A stretch of DNA of 64,000 bases, taken from positions 6,360 through 70,359 of the forward strand of contig JAEEQP010000015.1 of assembly GCA_016285355.1 (NCBI GenBank), given 5' to 3'. Numbering within the stretch: the stretch's first letter is position 1; each line of letters opens with the position of its first letter. The notes beneath the pieces were generated by a model. That model was not told the DNA's origin. It saw nothing but the letters and a program-made list of their open reading frames with translations, and made no database searches. Source of the stretch: Bacteroidales bacterium. Lineage in GTDB: Bacteria; Bacteroidota; Bacteroidia; Bacteroidales; F082. Position numbers and translations under genes: made by a program. Positions 23,975-33,304 of the stretch are shown piece by piece.

Positions 23975-24954
23975 TTAAGTTTTTCAGACAGAGCTATGCC
24001 ATTCAGTATGTGGTGATTGCGTTGATGGCGATTGCCCTGTGGATACCTGCCTTTGCGTCGGGGAAGATGACCATGGGCTTGGAAAGCCCTGTGACTCCCA
24101 TCTTCAATGTGATTGACGAACTGCTCGATTTTTCACATATAGCCCAACATGCTTTGGCTTTTTTGCTGTTGGCCTTTGAAGCCTTGATTTTCAATGCAAT
24201 CATGGTGAAAAGCCAGATTGTGGGCAAGGTGAGTACTATGGGGGCCTTCGTTTTCGTTTTGCTGATGAGTCTGACGAGGACGCAGACCAATTTCTATCCC
24301 TTTGTCTTGTCGGTGCCCTTTATTTTGCTTGCTATGGACAGGCTGTTTGAGATTTATTTGATGCCCAATTCCGAATTGAATTTGCTGAAAGTCGGGATAT
24401 ATGTTGCTCTTGCCTCCATGTGTTATTTTCCTTCTATCGTTCTGATTTTGTGGGTGATTATTGTCCTCCCCATCGCAAAGAAAGGCTCGTTGAGGTTGCA
24501 AATCATACCGCTGTTAGGCTTTTTGGCTGTTTATTTCTTTTATTTTGTCGGCATTTTCCTGTTCAGCAACTTGCAAACGGTGTGGAATGGCTACGGCGAT
24601 TATTTCCGTTCTTTCCGTTTGTTGGTAACAGGTTTCAACCTGAAAACCATAGCGTTATTGGTCATGTTGATTGTCCCGACCATTTTCTTGATTTTTGGTA
24701 GCAACAATACAAATTTGGAAAAAACGGTGGCCGTGCGGACCAAGATTTCCATGGTGACCATCATGCTCTTCTTTGCACTGTTCCTGCTGTTTGTAGGCAG
24801 CAATGTCTTGATGAACGGCTTGATTTTCATTGTGTTGTCTGTCCTCGTAGCTTACGCATTCTCCTATATCAGCAATACGGGCTGGGCCAATTTGTTTTTG
24901 ACCTTGTTTATGATGTTGGTATTTGCTAATCAGTACTATTTTAAATGGTTGTAA
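23971..24954 (+). CDS. multi-pass membrane protein, DUF6427-like
   Basis: A 327-residue integral membrane protein with about eight to nine hydrophobic helices and the conserved early segment LPFSF-like region IAQHALAFLLLAFEALIFNA. It resembles the Bacteroidetes DUF6427 family, which is typically found beside purD or other housekeeping genes and has no established activity. Its start overlaps the purD stop and its stop is three bases before rnhB, so it is mid-operon. Confidence 0.7.
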   Translation: MIKFFRQSYAIQYVVIALMAIALWIPAFASGKMTMGLESPVTPIFNVIDELLDFSHIAQHALAFLLLAFEALIFNAIMVKSQIVGKVSTMGAFVFVLLMSLTRTQTNFYPFVLSVPFILLAMDRLFEIYLMPNSELNLLKVGIYVALASMCYFPSIVLILWVIIVLPIAKKGSLRLQIIPLLGFLAVYFFYFVGIFLFSNLQTVWNGYGDYFRSFRLLVTGFNLKTIALLVMLIVPTIFLIFGSNNTNLEKTVAVRTKISMVTIMLFFALFLLFVGSNVLMNGLIFIVLSVLVAYAFSYISNTGWANLFLTLFMMLVFANQYYFKWL

Positions 24955-24957
24955 ATC

Positions 24958-25554
24958 ATGGCGTTGCTTTCACATTATTCGGATTGGGTTGAAGCGGGAT
25001 GCGACGAGGCCGGAAGAGGATGCTTAGCGGGTCCTGTGGTGGCCGCAGCCGTCATCCTAAACAAAGACAAGGATTATCTGGAATTGAATGACTCAAAGCA
25101 ACTTACGGAGAAGAAAAGGATGTTGTTGCGGGATTTGGTGATGCAGGAGGCTTTGTCGTATGGCATTGGAGTCGTGTCACCGCAGGAGATTGACAAAATC
25201 AACATTCTAAATGCATCATTCTTAGCGATGCACAGGGCTTTGGATCAACTGAAACTTCAACCCGAACTTTTATTGATTGACGGTAACCGCTTCAATCCTT
25301 ATAAAAAGGTGAAGCACGTCTGCATCGTGGGGGGAGATGCCAAATACCAGTCGATTGCGGCGGCTTCCATTTTGGCCAAGACCACACGAGACATGATGAT
25401 GCAGGAGTACGACAAACAGTATCCCCAATACAACTGGAAGAAAAACAAGGGTTATCCTACCTTGGAACACAAGCAAGCCATCGCCGATCATGGAACCACG
25501 CCTTTGCATCGCATGACTTTCAATATGGCAATTCAGTTGAAGTTGGATATTTGA
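24958..25554 (+). CDS. rnhB: ribonuclease HII
   Basis: A 198-residue endonuclease that cuts RNA in RNA-DNA hybrids and at single ribonucleotides in DNA. The N-terminal active-site motif is [14 protein letters not shown] (about 14-27, with catalytic Asp and Glu). LLIDGNRF (about 102-109) and the later [15 protein letters not shown] supply further catalytic and substrate residues. Length and start (ATG 24958) are normal for the family. It is cotranscribed with the DUF6427-like gene upstream. Confidence 0.97.
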   Translation: MALLSHYSDWVEAGCDEAGRGCLAGPVVAAAVILNKDKDYLELNDSKQLTEKKRMLLRDLVMQEALSYGIGVVSPQEIDKINILNASFLAMHRALDQLKLQPELLLIDGNRFNPYKKVKHVCIVGGDAKYQSIAAASILAKTTRDMMMQEYDKQYPQYNWKKNKGYPTLEHKQAIADHGTTPLHRMTFNMAIQLKLDI

Positions 25555-25577
25555 TAACGAATTACAACTAAAGGAAA

Positions 25578-26423
25578 ATGAAAAAGATAATCCATATTGC
25601 TTTTGTGTTTGTTTTGGCGTTTTCGGCCTTATTGGCGCAAGCGCAAACTGATGCGATGTCGGATTATTGGAAAGACACGGATTTCAGCGACACCACTTTG
25701 ATTCTCTCCAAAGCGTTTACAGATCAATTGGTCGGATTCTTTTATTCTTTTACTGATGGCGACGAGCAACGCTTTGACAGTCTGTCGATTGCAGGCTTGA
25801 GCTATGTCCTTGATAAGGCTAAGGTCAACATGAGAGTGTATGAGTTTGTGCTCGAGTTTGCCTTGAATGGCTATTCTGCAATGGGAAGAGACCGAGTGAC
25901 GGATTATCTTTTGAACTATCCGAAACTTGCTGAGGGTGAGATTTCAATGGAAGAAGGCCTTCGTCTCGATTCCATCACTGAGCCATATCAGAAGGTGAAG
26001 GTCGGGGCGAAAGTGCCTGATTTTTCGGGCGTTGCCATTGACGGAAAACCTTATCATTTGTATGATTCAAAGGCGCAACATATCATTGTGGTCTTTTGGT
26101 CGACGGACTGCGAGTATTGCCATGATTTCTTGGTGCAGATGCGCAAAAACTTAGATTTAAAGTCTGATTTTGAATTGGTTACCTTTGCATTGGCGGAAGA
26201 TAAGGACGCTGTGACTCAAACGGTAAAAAAAATGCGTCTGCCAGGATACCATTTTTATGATGATTTGCGTTGGGAAGGAAAGGCCTTTTTGGATTTCCAT
26301 GTCACTTCCACGCCGACCGTCTTTTTGGTGGATGCCGATAAGACCATCGTCTGCAAGCCATACGATTGGGAAGAGTTGAAGAATTGGTTAAGAAAAAAAA
26401 CAAATAAATCGATTGAAAAATAA
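25578..26423 (+). CDS. exported thioredoxin-like protein (TlpA/DUF5106-like)
   Basis: A 281-residue periplasmic protein with a signal peptide ending AQAQ. The N-terminal domain (about 22-135) is of the type found in Bacteroidetes DUF5106 proteins. The C-terminal TlpA-like thioredoxin domain begins VGAKVPDFSG. It has the redox pair CEYC (about 179-182, in FWSTDCEYCHDF) and the cis-proline segment STPTVFLVD (about 243-251). It probably reduces disulphides or controls redox state in the periplasm. It is followed nine bases later by the GH3 fusion gene. Confidence 0.85.
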   Translation: MKKIIHIAFVFVLAFSALLAQAQTDAMSDYWKDTDFSDTTLILSKAFTDQLVGFFYSFTDGDEQRFDSLSIAGLSYVLDKAKVNMRVYEFVLEFALNGYSAMGRDRVTDYLLNYPKLAEGEISMEEGLRLDSITEPYQKVKVGAKVPDFSGVAIDGKPYHLYDSKAQHIIVVFWSTDCEYCHDFLVQMRKNLDLKSDFELVTFALAEDKDAVTQTVKKMRLPGYHFYDDLRWEGKAFLDFHVTSTPTVFLVDADKTIVCKPYDWEELKNWLRKKTNKSIEK

Positions 26424-26431
26424 ATAGTTAT

Positions 26432-29398
26432 ATGAATATCAAAAAGTATTTATCTGTAGGATTTTTTGTAATGGCCCTTTCGGTTGGCCAGATGTTTGCC
26501 CAGGATGCGGAGACGCGTTGGGTGGATTCAGTGTATAACAGCCTCACTTTGGAGCAGCGTGTGGCCCAATTGATTTGTGTGCGCGCCAATCAGCCCGATG
26601 AGCCTTTCTATGAGAAAGTTGGCAAGTACATCAAGCAATATAATATTGGTGGCGTGTGCTTTTTCCGTGCTGAGGCTGAGGCTCAGGTGAAGCAGACCAA
26701 TGCCTGGCAGGCGATGGCTCAGACACCGCTGATGGTCTCCATTGATGCGGAATGGGGTTTGGCCATGCGCGTGAAGAAGACCATTGCCTATCCTTATCAG
26801 ATGACTTTGGGTGCCATCGCGGATGACGAGTTGATTTACGAGATGGGGCAACAGGTGGCTGAGCAGTGCCAGCGCATGGGCATCCATGTGAATTTTGCGC
26901 CAGTCGCGGATGTCAATTCCAATGCGGCCAATCCTATCATTGGGGTGCGCAGCTTTGGCGAAAACCCGCAGACTGTTGGCGAAAAAGCCACAGCCTACGC
27001 GCTGGGTATGCAGAGTAAAGGATTGATTACCACGATGAAACACTTCCCTGGTCACGGCAACACGTCCACAGACTCGCATTTGACCCTGCCCACCGTGACG
27101 CGCACCATGGATGAGGTTCGTGACATCGAATTGGCACCTTTCCAATACATGATTAATCAAGGTGTGAACGGTGCGATGGTCGGACACTTGTATTTTCCTG
27201 CCATTGAGAAGGTTAAGAACACATCTTCTTCGCTTTCATACGGTGTGGTCACCGAATTGTTGAAGGAGGAAATGGGCTTCGATGGCCTGATTTTCACCGA
27301 CGGCCTCGACATGAAAGGTGTTTCGGAGAAGGTGAGGAACGACAGCGTGCCTTACGTGGCATTCATGGCTGGCAACGACGTGCTGATTCTGCCTCACGAT
27401 GTGCCTTTTGCCATTAAGACCATCAAGGCGGCGGCGGAGCGTGACCCCATCGCGGCGGCGCGTTTGGAAGAGAGCTGCAAGAAGATTTTGCGCTACAAAT
27501 ACCGCGTTGGCCTCAATCATTACAAACCTGTGTCCACCGCCAACCTAATGACCGACCTGAAGAAGAATTCGTACAAAGAATTGCGCCAACAACTCTATAG
27601 TGAGGCTGTCACGGTGTTACGCAATGAAAATCAAGTATTTCCGTTGGATAACAAAAGGAAAATCGCTGTGGTGACGATTGGCAATACCAAGAATGATGTG
27701 AATAATGGTCTTGTGGAACGCGGTTTCGACACCAAGTCGTTTGTGACCACAAAAGAGGAAATCGCTTCAAAGTCAGCGGAATGGCTGAAAAAACTTACAA
27801 CCTACGACTTGGTAGTGGTGAATATTGAGAAAACCTCGATGTTTGCTAGCAAAAACTATGGCATCCCTGGTGAGACCGTGCAGTTTTTCAATCGCTTAGT
27901 GAAACAGAACGATGTGATTCTCAATTTGTTTGCTTGTCCATACGCCTTGGATATGTTCCAAATCAACAATCGCGTGAAGGGTATTGTGGTGGCTTATCAG
28001 GATGAGGTGCCCGCTGTGAATGCGGTGGTGCGACTGCTTTCAGGTGAGCTTGAAGCGCATGGAAAGCTGCCTGTCTCGGTGGGTAAATTCAAGTGCGGTG
28101 ATGGTATTACTGGTGTAATGCCTGAACGTAAGGAGCAGATCGTTCCGCAAAAGGAGATTCCTGCACCTGCCATGCCTATGGATCAGAATGGGCAGATGGG
28201 GTCGTCGTCAAAAGGCGTTTTGTCCGAAAAATACGTTTCCAAGTTGGATTCTGTGGCTCAGTTAGGCATTCGCCAAAAGGCTTATCCTGGCTGTCAGCTT
28301 GTGGTGATGAAAGACGGTAATATGGTGTATGACAAGTGTTTCGGTAATTTCACCTACGGTGGCGGCCATCAAGTGCAGCCCGATGACCTCTATGACATTG
28401 CTTCATGCACCAAAATCTTCGCCTCGACCTTGGCCATCATGAAGTTATATGAAGACGGACTGATTGACCTCAACAAGACCTTGGCCGACTTTTTTCCCTA
28501 TCTGAGAGGTAATCCTCACGGCAGGTTGAAACTCATCGATATCATGACGCATCAGGCGGGACTGAAGGCGTGGGTGCCATTTTTCCAGGTGACGGTGGAC
28601 GAAAACGGCCCGATGTTTGAGTTTTACAGCGATAAAATTGATGAAAACCACAATGTTAGGGTGGCTGAAAATCTGTACCTTGTCAATAATTATGAGGACA
28701 GGATTTTCGACTCGGTCTCGAAGACGCCTTTGGGAAAGAAGAAATACCTTTACAGCGACATGGGGTTTTACTACATGCCGAAAATCGTGAAACAGATTAC
28801 GAACCAGAACATTTGGGATTATCTGAATGAGAAGTTTTATCTTCCCATGAATCTGAATCACATCTGTTATCAGCCTTTGAGCCACTTTTCCCGCGAGCAG
28901 ATTGCGCCTACGGAGAACGATACGGTTTTCCGCAAGCAACTGATTTGGGGCGATGTACACGACCAAGTGGCAGCAATGTTTGGCGGTGTGTCAGGTCACG
29001 CGGGCTTGTTCTCCAATGCTCACGATTTGGCGGCACTCATGCAGATGTTTTTGAACGAAGGCACATACAACGGCGTGCGCTATCTGAAGCCCGAAACCGT
29101 GCGTTATTTCACCACGGCGCCTTTTGCCGCAAGTAACAGCAACCGTCGGGGCATCGGCTTCGACAAGTTGCCCATCAACAAGAAAGGTTCTTGCACGGCT
29201 TCCAAGTCGGGCTCGATGGAAGGCTATGGACACACTGGTTTTACCGGGACTTTCGTCTGGGCGGATCCTGCCAATAACACGGTTATCGTCTTTTTGTCCA
29301 ACCGCGTTTACCCCGATGCCGAGCCCAACATTTTGGTGAGGACAGGTATCAGGACGACGCTGCACGACATTCTGTATGAAGCCTATCCGATAAAGTAA
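26432..29398 (+). CDS. fusion of GH3 beta-N-acetylhexosaminidase-like enzyme and class C beta-lactamase-like serine hydrolase
   Basis: A 988-residue periplasmic protein with a signal peptide (about 1-23, ending MFAQ). The N-terminal GH3 domain has the NagZ-type motif KHFPGHGNTSTDSH (about 203) and DGLDMKGV (about 289), the nucleophile region. A GH3 C-terminal-like domain spans about 380-600. The C-terminal half is a beta-lactamase/DD-peptidase-type hydrolase with SxxK motif SCTK (about 657), YSD (about 772) and HTG (about 933). The fusion suggests one protein that trims peptidoglycan sugars and peptides or recycles wall fragments. Such two-domain proteins are typical of Bacteroidetes. Confidence 0.9.
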   Translation: MNIKKYLSVGFFVMALSVGQMFAQDAETRWVDSVYNSLTLEQRVAQLICVRANQPDEPFYEKVGKYIKQYNIGGVCFFRAEAEAQVKQTNAWQAMAQTPLMVSIDAEWGLAMRVKKTIAYPYQMTLGAIADDELIYEMGQQVAEQCQRMGIHVNFAPVADVNSNAANPIIGVRSFGENPQTVGEKATAYALGMQSKGLITTMKHFPGHGNTSTDSHLTLPTVTRTMDEVRDIELAPFQYMINQGVNGAMVGHLYFPAIEKVKNTSSSLSYGVVTELLKEEMGFDGLIFTDGLDMKGVSEKVRNDSVPYVAFMAGNDVLILPHDVPFAIKTIKAAAERDPIAAARLEESCKKILRYKYRVGLNHYKPVSTANLMTDLKKNSYKELRQQLYSEAVTVLRNENQVFPLDNKRKIAVVTIGNTKNDVNNGLVERGFDTKSFVTTKEEIASKSAEWLKKLTTYDLVVVNIEKTSMFASKNYGIPGETVQFFNRLVKQNDVILNLFACPYALDMFQINNRVKGIVVAYQDEVPAVNAVVRLLSGELEAHGKLPVSVGKFKCGDGITGVMPERKEQIVPQKEIPAPAMPMDQNGQMGSSSKGVLSEKYVSKLDSVAQLGIRQKAYPGCQLVVMKDGNMVYDKCFGNFTYGGGHQVQPDDLYDIASCTKIFASTLAIMKLYEDGLIDLNKTLADFFPYLRGNPHGRLKLIDIMTHQAGLKAWVPFFQVTVDENGPMFEFYSDKIDENHNVRVAENLYLVNNYEDRIFDSVSKTPLGKKKYLYSDMGFYYMPKIVKQITNQNIWDYLNEKFYLPMNLNHICYQPLSHFSREQIAPTENDTVFRKQLIWGDVHDQVAAMFGGVSGHAGLFSNAHDLAALMQMFLNEGTYNGVRYLKPETVRYFTTAPFAASNSNRRGIGFDKLPINKKGSCTASKSGSMEGYGHTGFTGTFVWADPANNTVIVFLSNRVYPDAEPNILVRTGIRTTLHDILYEAYPIK

Positions 29399-29402
29399 TT
29401 GT

Positions 29403-30239
29403 ATGAAAAGCAGTAAGATAATCCTAATCACTGGTGCCAGCAGCGGCATTGGCTTTGATGCGGCTCAGACCTTGGCTCAACAGGGACACAAGGTGTATGC
29501 CGCCGCCCGCAGGGTGGAACGGATGGAGCCTTTGAAAGCTCATGGCGTGCAAGTCCTTAGGATGGATGTCACAGATGAAACGTCTATGATTCAAGGGGTT
29601 AAAACTGTCATTCAAGCAGAAGGGCGTATTGATGTGTTGGTCAACAATGCAGGATATGGTTATTTCGGTGCCATCGAAAATGTGCCTTTGGAGGAAGCAC
29701 GCCGACAACTGGAAGTGAACGTTTTCGGTTTGGCGCGTCTCACCCAATTGGTGTTGCCTTACATGCGCAAGCAGGGGAGTGGCCGTATCATCAACACCTC
29801 GTCAATTGCAGGCAAGATGGTGTTTTACATGGGCGGCTGGTACAACGTGACCAAATACTCCGTCGAAGCCTTCAGCGACGCCTTGCGCATGGAGACAAAG
29901 CCCTTTGGCATCGATGTGGTGATGATTGAGCCTGGCGCCATCAAGACCGATTGGGGCATCATTGCGGCGAAACATCTGAAGGAATCTTCGATGGGTACGG
30001 CATACGAGGAAATCGGTACGCAGTGGGCCAACAACATGGAATGGTTTTACAATACTAATATGTTATCGAAGCCGTCGGTAGTCGCCAAGGCCGTCAGTCG
30101 TGCCGTCAACAGCCGTCATCCGAGGGCGCGGTATTGCATAGGGCGTTTTTCAACCATCGGAAGGGTTGCCCATGCACTTATGCCTGCTCGTTGGTGGGAT
30201 GCCATGATGCGTCAGGGAGGCAAGATAAAGGTAAAGTAG
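29403..30239 (+). CDS. short-chain dehydrogenase/reductase
   Basis: A 278-residue NAD(P)-dependent oxidoreductase of the classical SDR type. The nucleotide-binding motif TGASSGIG lies near residues 10-17, NNAGYG near 81, and the catalytic YxxxK is YNVTK near 147. The substrate is unknown. It is four bases from the stop of the GH3 fusion gene, so it may be expressed with it. Confidence 0.9.
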   Translation: MKSSKIILITGASSGIGFDAAQTLAQQGHKVYAAARRVERMEPLKAHGVQVLRMDVTDETSMIQGVKTVIQAEGRIDVLVNNAGYGYFGAIENVPLEEARRQLEVNVFGLARLTQLVLPYMRKQGSGRIINTSSIAGKMVFYMGGWYNVTKYSVEAFSDALRMETKPFGIDVVMIEPGAIKTDWGIIAAKHLKESSMGTAYEEIGTQWANNMEWFYNTNMLSKPSVVAKAVSRAVNSRHPRARYCIGRFSTIGRVAHALMPARWWDAMMRQGGKIKVK

Positions 30240-30285
30240 TTTGGTAACTCACATTAAATCGTATGTTAATTTAAAATTTACTATA

Positions 30286-31143
30286 ATGAAAAACATGAAA
30301 TTAGTGCTGGTCCTTGCGACCGTGACGTTAGCCGCCGTCTCTTGCGGCCCGAAGAAAACCACACAAAAAACGGAAGAAGAGCAAACTGCGCCTAAGATGC
30401 TGGTGCTCTACTATTCCCAAACCTCCAACACCAAGGCCGTGGCACAGGAAATCGCTACAAAACTCGGTGCTGATTTAGAGGAGATTGTCCCCGTGGAACT
30501 TTACGATGGCGATTTTCAAGCCACCATCGAGCGCGGCAAGAAAGAACTTGACGAGGGTGCTTTCCCTGAGATTCAGCCTCTTAAAGTGGATGTCACCAAG
30601 TATGACGTGATTTTCCTCGGCTATCCGATTTGGTTCGGCACCTACGCTCCGCCTGTCATCACTTGGTTGAATCAAGTGGATTTGAGTGGCAAGAAGGTTG
30701 TTCCGTTCTGCACTTTCGGCAGTGGCGGATTGGAGTCGAGCGTGAAGGATTTGCTGGAGGCTGAGCCTAAGGCCGAGATTCTTCCTGGCTATGGTGTCCG
30801 TGCCGCTCATCTCGAAGCTATGCCCAAGGAAATCGACCAGTTCTTGAAAGCAGGCGGTTTCATCGAGGGAGAATACACCAAGTTGGAGGAATTCCCCGAG
30901 CAACATCCTGTGAATGAGGAAGAAGCTGCCATTTTCGATGCTGCCGTCGGTGACTATCCGATGATGCACGCCCAGGCCAAGGCTGTGGCTTCGCGCAACA
31001 TTCCTGACGGTGTCGAGTATGTGTTCACCGCCGTTGACCTTCCGCGTGAAGACCGTCCCAACATGCCTCCTGCGGGCGAGATGACGGTCTATGTGACGGT
31101 GGTTGGGGATGAGACTCCTGTGTTCACTAAGGTGATCAGGTAA
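30286..31143 (+). CDS. flavodoxin-like lipoprotein
   Basis: A 285-residue protein with a lipoprotein signal (MKLVLVLATVTLAAVSC). The flavodoxin domain starts PKMLVLYYSQTSNTKAVAQE, with phosphate-loop residues SQTSNTK, and continues with FLGYPIWFGTYAPPVITWL and FCTFGSGGLESS. The N-terminal 170 residues are the flavin domain; the last ~90 are an extra domain of unknown function. The start at 30286 is chosen because it gives the lipoprotein signal; ATG 30241 adds an unlikely leader. An envelope electron carrier or quinone-directed reductase is plausible. Confidence 0.85.
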   Translation: MKNMKLVLVLATVTLAAVSCGPKKTTQKTEEEQTAPKMLVLYYSQTSNTKAVAQEIATKLGADLEEIVPVELYDGDFQATIERGKKELDEGAFPEIQPLKVDVTKYDVIFLGYPIWFGTYAPPVITWLNQVDLSGKKVVPFCTFGSGGLESSVKDLLEAEPKAEILPGYGVRAAHLEAMPKEIDQFLKAGGFIEGEYTKLEEFPEQHPVNEEEAAIFDAAVGDYPMMHAQAKAVASRNIPDGVEYVFTAVDLPREDRPNMPPAGEMTVYVTVVGDETPVFTKVIR

Positions 31144-31231
31144 TGCACTCCCTGAGATTTTCACTGGCCAATCCAAGATTTGCGGTAATTATACAATGTT
31201 TAACACCATGCGAAACCTTACCAAATCAAAT

Positions 31232-31980
31232 ATGAAAGCCTTATCGAAACTGTTGCTTGTTGTTCTGGTTTTTCTTTTGTTTTTTCAAGCTGTAAAACGA
31301 AAGAACAAGAAAACTCGTCCTGGACATCTCATATCTGGGAGAAGAGCCAACCTGTCTACAAAGAAATTATTTCGCTGCCGTTCATCGCGGAACTTGCATA
31401 CGGTACACTTCCAGCCGACAAGTTCATACGTTATCTTGAACAGGACGAGATTTACTGCCGCAACTTCGACCGTCAGCTGCTACAGTTTGCCGAATCGATT
31501 CCCGACCCTGAGGAGAGAGCCTTTTTCAAGGCTTTCGCTCAGGCGAGTATCGATAGTGAAGATGCCATGCATCAGCTACTTATAGAGCAATATGGCATTG
31601 ATAGCACGGCCTTGCCTTCACGCGTCACATTGGAGTATTATTCACACACGCAGAAGGCTTTGGATGCTGGGGTAAAGGAAGTTACTTTGGCTGCCATGCT
31701 CCCTTGTCTGTGGTTGTACAACTGTGTCGGCTACGACATCCTGCATAACGCGAACTTGGAGGGAAACCCTTACAAGGATTGGATTGCGGCGTATGGCGAC
31801 GAGGAATACACTGCCGGGATGAACCGAGTTTTAGAGATCATTGACAAGTGGGCCGCAACTGTAGACGACGATGTGCTATCGAAGATGGATGAAGTCTTTA
31901 TAGAAGCCGCATGGTTCGAATATGCTTTTTGGGATTATGGCTATACTGGAGATGAAGAAAGGGCCTTGGGTGTTCATTGA
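31232..31980 (+). pseudogene. TenA/thiaminase II-like lipoprotein gene with a frameshift
   Basis: The start (ATG 31232) encodes MKALSKLLLVVLVFLLFF, a lipoprotein signal, but the frame then departs from homology. In another frame, from about 31284, the sequence encodes SSCKTKEQENSSW and a TenA-type protein (SHIWEKSQPVYKEII, then ELAYGTLPADKFIRYLEQDE). Adding one T to the run at 31280-31285 would join them as FFSSCKTK with the lipobox Cys in place. The C-terminal part contains CLWLYNCVGYDI and EAAWFEYAFWDYGY. This is either a true frameshift or a homopolymer error. Function would be pyrimidine hydrolysis or salvage of thiamin fragments in the envelope. Confidence 0.7.
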
Positions 31981-32130
31981 TTCCTATTTGTTTGTTCAGA
32001 TTTGCAATCAGAATACATTGAGTATCAGCATTTGTAATGCGAAATGAACCTCTTGTTTGTTCTTTTAAGGACAGTATTTTGCGTTTTTCTTAAAAGTATT
32101 ATTTTTGTGCCTATATAAATGAAAAAGTTT

Positions 32131-32138
32131 TATTTTTG
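32131..32138 (+). promoter_or_regulatory. -7 promoter element for the CapA-like gene
   Basis: TATTTTTG matches the -7 consensus, with TTTG at 32104-32107 in a slightly long -33 position. The ATG is 36 bases downstream. The remaining intergenic sequence (31981-32130) is AT-rich with no coding content. Confidence 0.5.
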
Positions 32139-32173
32139 CGAGAATTAAATTAAATAAAAGATAAAAACGAAAA

Positions 32174-33304
32174 ATGAAACTAGTTGTCGTCGGAGATTTA
32201 AGCCTTCAAGATAGAGCCGCTAAAATGGCATGGGACGAAAATCAATTGGATCATGCCTTTGCAGAGGTGAAAAAAGTGGTGGAGACATGCGACCATGCGA
32301 TAGTGAATCTGGAAAGTCCCGTTACAAATAGCACCCAACCTATCCTAAAAAAAGGACCCAACCTAAAGAATAACCCAACCGCTTTCAATATCATTAATTA
32401 TTGTGGGTTCGACATCGTTACACTTGCCAACAATCATTTAAAGGATTTTGGCGGAAAGGGTGTGACAGACACACTCGACCATTGCAAGCAACATGGTTTG
32501 ACTGTGGTAGGTGCTGGTCGTACGCTGGATGAAGCAAGACTGCCTCTGATAATAAAAGACGACAGCATTACCATCGGCATCATCAATGTTTGCGAGCATG
32601 AGTTCTCGGTAGCAACAAGGCAATCGGCCGGGGCTAATCCGTTGGATTTCCCCAACCTATTTGAAGACATTCAAGAATTGCGCAAGAAGGTTGACAAAAT
32701 CATCGTTATTATTCACGGTGGCAAAGAACATTATCAATTGCCCACCCCAAGGATGAAACGAGAGTATCATTTGATTGCCGACTTTGGTGCCGATGTCATC
32801 GTTAACCATCACCAGCATTGTTATTCCGGTTATGAGCTTTATAAGGGGAAACCTATTTTCTATGGGTTAGGTAATTTCTTTTTTGATGAGCCCAAAAAGC
32901 GCAATGATAAATGGAATCAAGGCTTAATGATACAATTAGATGTTGAAAAAGAGAGGATTGACTTTAGGCTGATACCCTACGAGCAGTGCAATAATGAGCC
33001 GGTTGTCAATGTTCGGGATGATTCGTCTGTCGCAAAACAACTGGAAGAGATTAACAGAGTCATTGCCGATGACGAACAGTTAGAGGCTGCATTGGGTAAA
33101 TTGGTTGAAAAAGAGAAAAGAAAACTGCTGTTCCCCTTCATACCCTACAGGAACCATTATCTGAGGGCATTATACAACCGAGGACACCTGTCAGCTCGCA
33201 TTTCGAAAAAAGATGAGGTGAACATCGAGAACGTTACCAGCTGCGAAACCCACAGGGAACTGCTGCTACACTATTTTTACAGTCATTTGCATGAAAGAGA
33301 ATGA
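32174..33304 (+). CDS. CapA-like metallophosphatase-fold protein
   Basis: A 376-residue protein of the poly-gamma-glutamate/CapA family with a calcineurin-like metallophosphoesterase fold. It starts MKLVVVGDLSLQDR (metal-binding GD) and has VNLESPVT, TLANNHLKDFG (GNH-type motif), VIIHGGKEHY and NHHQHCYSGYE. No signal peptide or membrane anchor was seen, unlike Bacillus CapA. Family members act in capsule or polymer synthesis or turnover, but the substrate is unknown. It lies at the left end of the polysaccharide region, and its 3' end overlaps the convergent SGNH gene by 22 bases. Confidence 0.85.
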   Translation: MKLVVVGDLSLQDRAAKMAWDENQLDHAFAEVKKVVETCDHAIVNLESPVTNSTQPILKKGPNLKNNPTAFNIINYCGFDIVTLANNHLKDFGGKGVTDTLDHCKQHGLTVVGAGRTLDEARLPLIIKDDSITIGIINVCEHEFSVATRQSAGANPLDFPNLFEDIQELRKKVDKIIVIIHGGKEHYQLPTPRMKREYHLIADFGADVIVNHHQHCYSGYELYKGKPIFYGLGNFFFDEPKKRNDKWNQGLMIQLDVEKERIDFRLIPYEQCNNEPVVNVRDDSSVAKQLEEINRVIADDEQLEAALGKLVEKEKRKLLFPFIPYRNHYLRALYNRGHLSARISKKDEVNIENVTSCETHRELLLHYFYSHLHERE

